Source of the DNA: Clostridia bacterium
GTDB taxonomy: Bacteria > Bacillota_A > Clostridia > Oscillospirales > CAG-272
Direction of reading: 5' to 3'
Length of the DNA stretch: 64,000 bases
Assembly: GCA_017445115.1 (NCBI GenBank)
Contig: JAFSUU010000095.1
Location: 1-64,000 of the forward strand
The position numbers and the translations under genes are program-made. Below the pieces are notes generated by a model that did no database searches, was not told the origin of the DNA, and saw only the letters and a program-made list of their open reading frames with translations. Shown here piece by piece: positions 61,630-64,000 of this stretch. Each line of letters opens with the position of its first letter. Positions within the stretch are counted from its first letter, which is position 1.

Positions 61630-62868
61630 ATGAAAAAGTTTTTTGCAATCGCACTCGTGCTCGTTATGATCTTCGCTCTCGCTGCTTGCGGCGGAAACAG
61701 CACAAATAACGACACCGAAAGCAACAACGAAACAGAATCCGCAAATAACGGAAACGAAGAAACCACCCTCAAGTTCGGTTTCATCTATCTCCACGACCAG
61801 AACTCCACATACGACCGTAACTTCATGGAAGGCGCTAAAGCCGCATGTGAAAAGCTCGGCGTTGAATACATTGAGAAAGTTCCGATCCCCGAAGGTAATG
61901 AATGCTACGAAGCAGCTATCGACCTCGTAAACCAGGGCTGCAGCCTCATTTTTGCGGACAGCTTCGGCCACGAAGAGTTCCTTCTCACGGCTGCTGAAGA
62001 GCATCCCGAAGTTGAATTCTGCCACGCTACAGGTACAATGGCTCACACAGAGAACCTCGCAAACTTCCACAACGCATTCGCTTCCATTTATGAAGGCCGT
62101 TACCTCGCAGGTATCGCTGCAGGTATGAAGCTCAACGAGATGATCGCGGCAGGCGAATTCAAGGCTGAAGAAGCTAAGATCGGTTACGTCGGCGCTTACA
62201 CATACGCAGAAGTTATCTCCGGTTACACCTCCTTCTTCCTCGGCGCTCGCAGCGTTTGCCCGACCGCTACTATGGAGGTTCAGTTCACAGGCTCCTGGTA
62301 CGATGAGACCGCTGAGAAGAACGCAGCGGAGACACTTATCAGCCGCGGCTGCAAACTCATTTCCCAGCACGCTGACTCCATGGGCGCTCCCACAGCTTGT
62401 GAGGACGCAGGCGTTCCGGACATCTCCTACAACGGCTCTACCGTTGAAGCTTGCCCCAACACGTTCATCGTATCTTCCAGAATCAACTGGGAACCCTACT
62501 TTGAATATGTCATCGGCTGCGTAAAAGAAGGCAAAGCTATCGACACCGACTGGACAGGCACCATCGCTACCGGCTCCGTTGTTCTCACAGACGTCAACGA
62601 GAAGGCTGCTGCCGCAGGTACGGTTGAAGCTATCGCTGAAGCAAAGGCTAAACTCGAAGCAGGCGAGCTTGAAGTATTTGACACCGATAAGTTCACGGTA
62701 AACGGCGAGAAAGTCACGACTTACCTCGCAGACGTTGACACCGACGCCGCATTCACAGGCGACACGGAAGTCATCGAGAACGGCGCGTTCAAGGAATCCA
62801 AATTCCGTTCCGCTCCTTACTTCGATCTTGCGATCGACGGTATCGAAAGACTCAACGCTATTTATTAA
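61630..62868 (+). CDS. BMP/PnrA-family nucleoside-binding lipoprotein
   Basis: 412 residues from the ATG at 61630 (GGAGG in front). Signal peptide with lipobox LAAC, Asn/Thr/Glu-rich linker (about 22-50), then the PnrA-type receptor: FGFIYLHDQNSTYDRNFMEGAK, IFADSFGHEEFL, GRYLAGIAAGM, KIGYVGAYTYAEVISGYTSF, NAAETLISRGCKLISQHADS (all given as short parts of the domain). It should bind purine nucleosides such as guanosine or inosine, in line with the guanine riboswitch. Codon use is strongly biased, suggesting high expression. Confidence 0.93.
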   Translation: MKKFFAIALVLVMIFALAACGGNSTNNDTESNNETESANNGNEETTLKFGFIYLHDQNSTYDRNFMEGAKAACEKLGVEYIEKVPIPEGNECYEAAIDLVNQGCSLIFADSFGHEEFLLTAAEEHPEVEFCHATGTMAHTENLANFHNAFASIYEGRYLAGIAAGMKLNEMIAAGEFKAEEAKIGYVGAYTYAEVISGYTSFFLGARSVCPTATMEVQFTGSWYDETAEKNAAETLISRGCKLISQHADSMGAPTACEDAGVPDISYNGSTVEACPNTFIVSSRINWEPYFEYVIGCVKEGKAIDTDWTGTIATGSVVLTDVNEKAAAAGTVEAIAEAKAKLEAGELEVFDTDKFTVNGEKVTTYLADVDTDAAFTGDTEVIENGAFKESKFRSAPYFDLAIDGIERLNAIY

Positions 62869-62886
62869 TCAAACCACTTAATACCG

Positions 62887-62927
62887 CAGGCGGAGCAATT
62901 TTCTGCTCCGCCTTGCGTCTATTTTTT
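62887..62927 (+). terminator. Partial terminator after the receptor gene
   Basis: GGCGGAGCA / TGCTCCGCC hairpin followed by TTGCGTCTATTTTTT. Probably lets a fraction of polymerases through to the ATPase gene. A second hairpin, AAACGGCGA / TCGCCGTTT (62941-62971), lies just before its ribosome-binding site. Confidence 0.75.
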
Positions 62928-62995
62928 CAGTTCTGTGTTCAAACGGCGACCGCGTATGAGATCGCCGTTTGAATGTGAAACGGAGAGGATTTTTT

Positions 62996-64000
62996 ATGGA
63001 CAACGTCCCTGCAATAGAACTAAGAAACATAACAAAAGCGTTCGGAACGAAGGTCGTTGCGAATAAGAACGTCTCACTCAGTATCTACCGCGGAGAGATC
63101 CTGTCAATACTCGGAGAAAACGGAAGCGGAAAGACTACGCTGATGAACATGATCTCCGGCATCTATTTTCCGGACAGCGGTGAAATACTCATAGACGGAA
63201 AAGAAGTCGTAATCCGTTCGCCGAGAGACGCGTTCAACTACAAGATCGGTATGATCCACCAGCACTTCAAACTCGTCGACGTGCTCAGCGCGGCGGAGAA
63301 CATAGTGCTCGGGCTTGAGGGAAGATTCAATCTCAAGCAGGCGGCGTCTGAGGTCAGAAAGATAGCCGAGCAGTACGGATTCGAGCTCGATCCGATGAAG
63401 AAGATATACGAAATGTCCGTTTCGGAGAAACAGACGGTCGAGATCATAAAAGTCCTGTACCGCGGCGCGGATGTCCTCATTCTCGACGAGCCTACGGCGG
63501 TGCTCACTCCCCAGGAGACGTCCAAGCTCTTTACGATCTTGCGCAGAATGAAGGAAGACGGAAAGGCGATCGTAATAATCACCCATAAGCTTCACGAGGT
63601 CCTCTCGATCTCAGACAGGGTTTCCGTGCTTCGCAAGGGCGAGTATATATGCACTCTCGACACGAAGGACGCGACGGAATCGTCGCTTACGGAAGCGATG
63701 GTCGGAAAGAAGGTCGAACTCAACATCGACCGCGCGGAGCCGAAGGATCCGGTCGACAGACTTATCGTCAAGGATCTCGAATGTATCAACCGCGAGGGCG
63801 CTAAAGTGCTCGACGACGTATCGTTCACCGCGAGAAGCGGCGAGATCTTCGGCATCGCGGGCATCGCGGGCAGCGGACAGAGAGAGCTTCTCGAGGCGAT
63901 CGCCGGCCTGCAGCACGTTCAGGCGGGAGAGATAACGTATATCGATCCGAAGACTGGCGAAAGGGAAAACCTTCGCGACAAGACGCCTATGCAGATAAGA
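62996..64000 (+). CDS. Nucleoside ABC transporter ATPase (NupO/YufO, RbsA-like), cut by the window end
   Basis: The first 335 codons; the frame is open to the last base. GGAGAGG precedes the ATG. First ABC unit: Walker A GENGSGKTTLMN, the weak signature MSVSEKQTVEIIKVL typical of double-ABC sugar/nucleoside ATPases, Walker B VLILDEPTAVLTPQE. A second ABC unit begins about residue 255 (LIVKDLECINREGAKVLDDV) with GIAGIAGSGQREL in place of Walker A, as in RbsA C-terminal halves. It powers uptake with the receptor encoded before; permease genes are expected next. Confidence 0.93.
   Translation, partial: MDNVPAIELRNITKAFGTKVVANKNVSLSIYRGEILSILGENGSGKTTLMNMISGIYFPDSGEILIDGKEVVIRSPRDAFNYKIGMIHQHFKLVDVLSAAENIVLGLEGRFNLKQAASEVRKIAEQYGFELDPMKKIYEMSVSEKQTVEIIKVLYRGADVLILDEPTAVLTPQETSKLFTILRRMKEDGKAIVIITHKLHEVLSISDRVSVLRKGEYICTLDTKDATESSLTEAMVGKKVELNIDRAEPKDPVDRLIVKDLECINREGAKVLDDVSFTARSGEIFGIAGIAGSGQRELLEAIAGLQHVQAGEITYIDPKTGERENLRDKTPMQIR

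Overview
The window looks like chromosome from a Gram-positive anaerobe of the Bacillota, most likely class Clostridia and probably a gut commensal. Evidence: hrcA-grpE-dnaK-dnaJ under a CIRCE operator, Firmicutes-type LexA boxes, many Cys-lipoproteins, an MsmX-type sugar ABC ATPase, a PduL-type phosphotransacylase, a standalone YlxR/YlxQ pair in the nusA-infB operon, and plant-glycan enzymes. Base composition is near 50% GC by eye. I cannot name a species. No rRNA, tRNA or CRISPR array was seen.

Layout. 1-6.6 kb: PduL phosphotransacylase, intracellular GH20 hexosaminidase, a membrane protein with a degenerate LytM domain, a GNAT protein, then an amidase-aquaporin pair. 6.7-11.8 kb: the translation operon rimP-nusA-ylxR-ylxQ-infB. 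12-15.9 kb: a small lipoprotein, two kinds of intergenic repeat, and proB-proA-proC. 16-22.8 kb: hrcA-grpE-dnaK-dnaJ-prmA-rsmE. 22.8-24.2 kb: a barstar/barnase immunity-toxin pair behind a near-consensus promoter flanked by two LexA boxes; the toxin carries a phage-head-protein-like N-terminus. 24.2-26.9 kb: an ECF sigma factor translationally coupled to a membrane-anchored serpin, and an XRE regulator. 27.2-35.1 kb: PucR/CdaR-type regulator, ftsE-ftsX-EnvC-like M23 hydrolase, CtpA protease, greA and a lysyl-tRNA synthetase with an extra C-terminal tRNA-binding domain. 35.1-37.4 kb: a gene-poor stretch with relics, a Fic protein with a probable self-operator, and a small lipoprotein.

37.5-55.7 kb is a carbohydrate island. 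GH36 alpha-galactosidase lies on the plus strand. On the minus strand are two small membrane proteins, an extracellular GH53 galactanase with a CBM61-like tail, a solute-binding lipoprotein with an extra C-terminal domain, two permeases, an MsmX-like ATPase, an unassigned 613-residue protein, a tiny zinc ribbon and a second, cytoplasmic GH53. Together they suggest galactan is cut at the surface, imported as oligosaccharides and finished inside. An alpha-amylase lipoprotein, MalQ and MsrA follow on the plus strand. 55.8-61.1 kb holds an M32 carboxypeptidase, two small membrane proteins (DUF4234-like, DUF2752-like), a truncated GtrA-like gene running into a glycyl-radical-enzyme activase, an Sfp-type PPTase and an unknown membrane protein. 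61.2 kb to the end: a guanine-class purine riboswitch with a visible terminator/antiterminator, controlling a BMP-family nucleoside receptor and an ABC ATPase that runs off the window.

The most interesting items are the SOS-box-controlled barnase/barstar cassette, the sigma-factor/membrane-serpin pair, the unassigned 613-residue protein in the galactan locus, and the fixed-orientation repeat found just after three genes.
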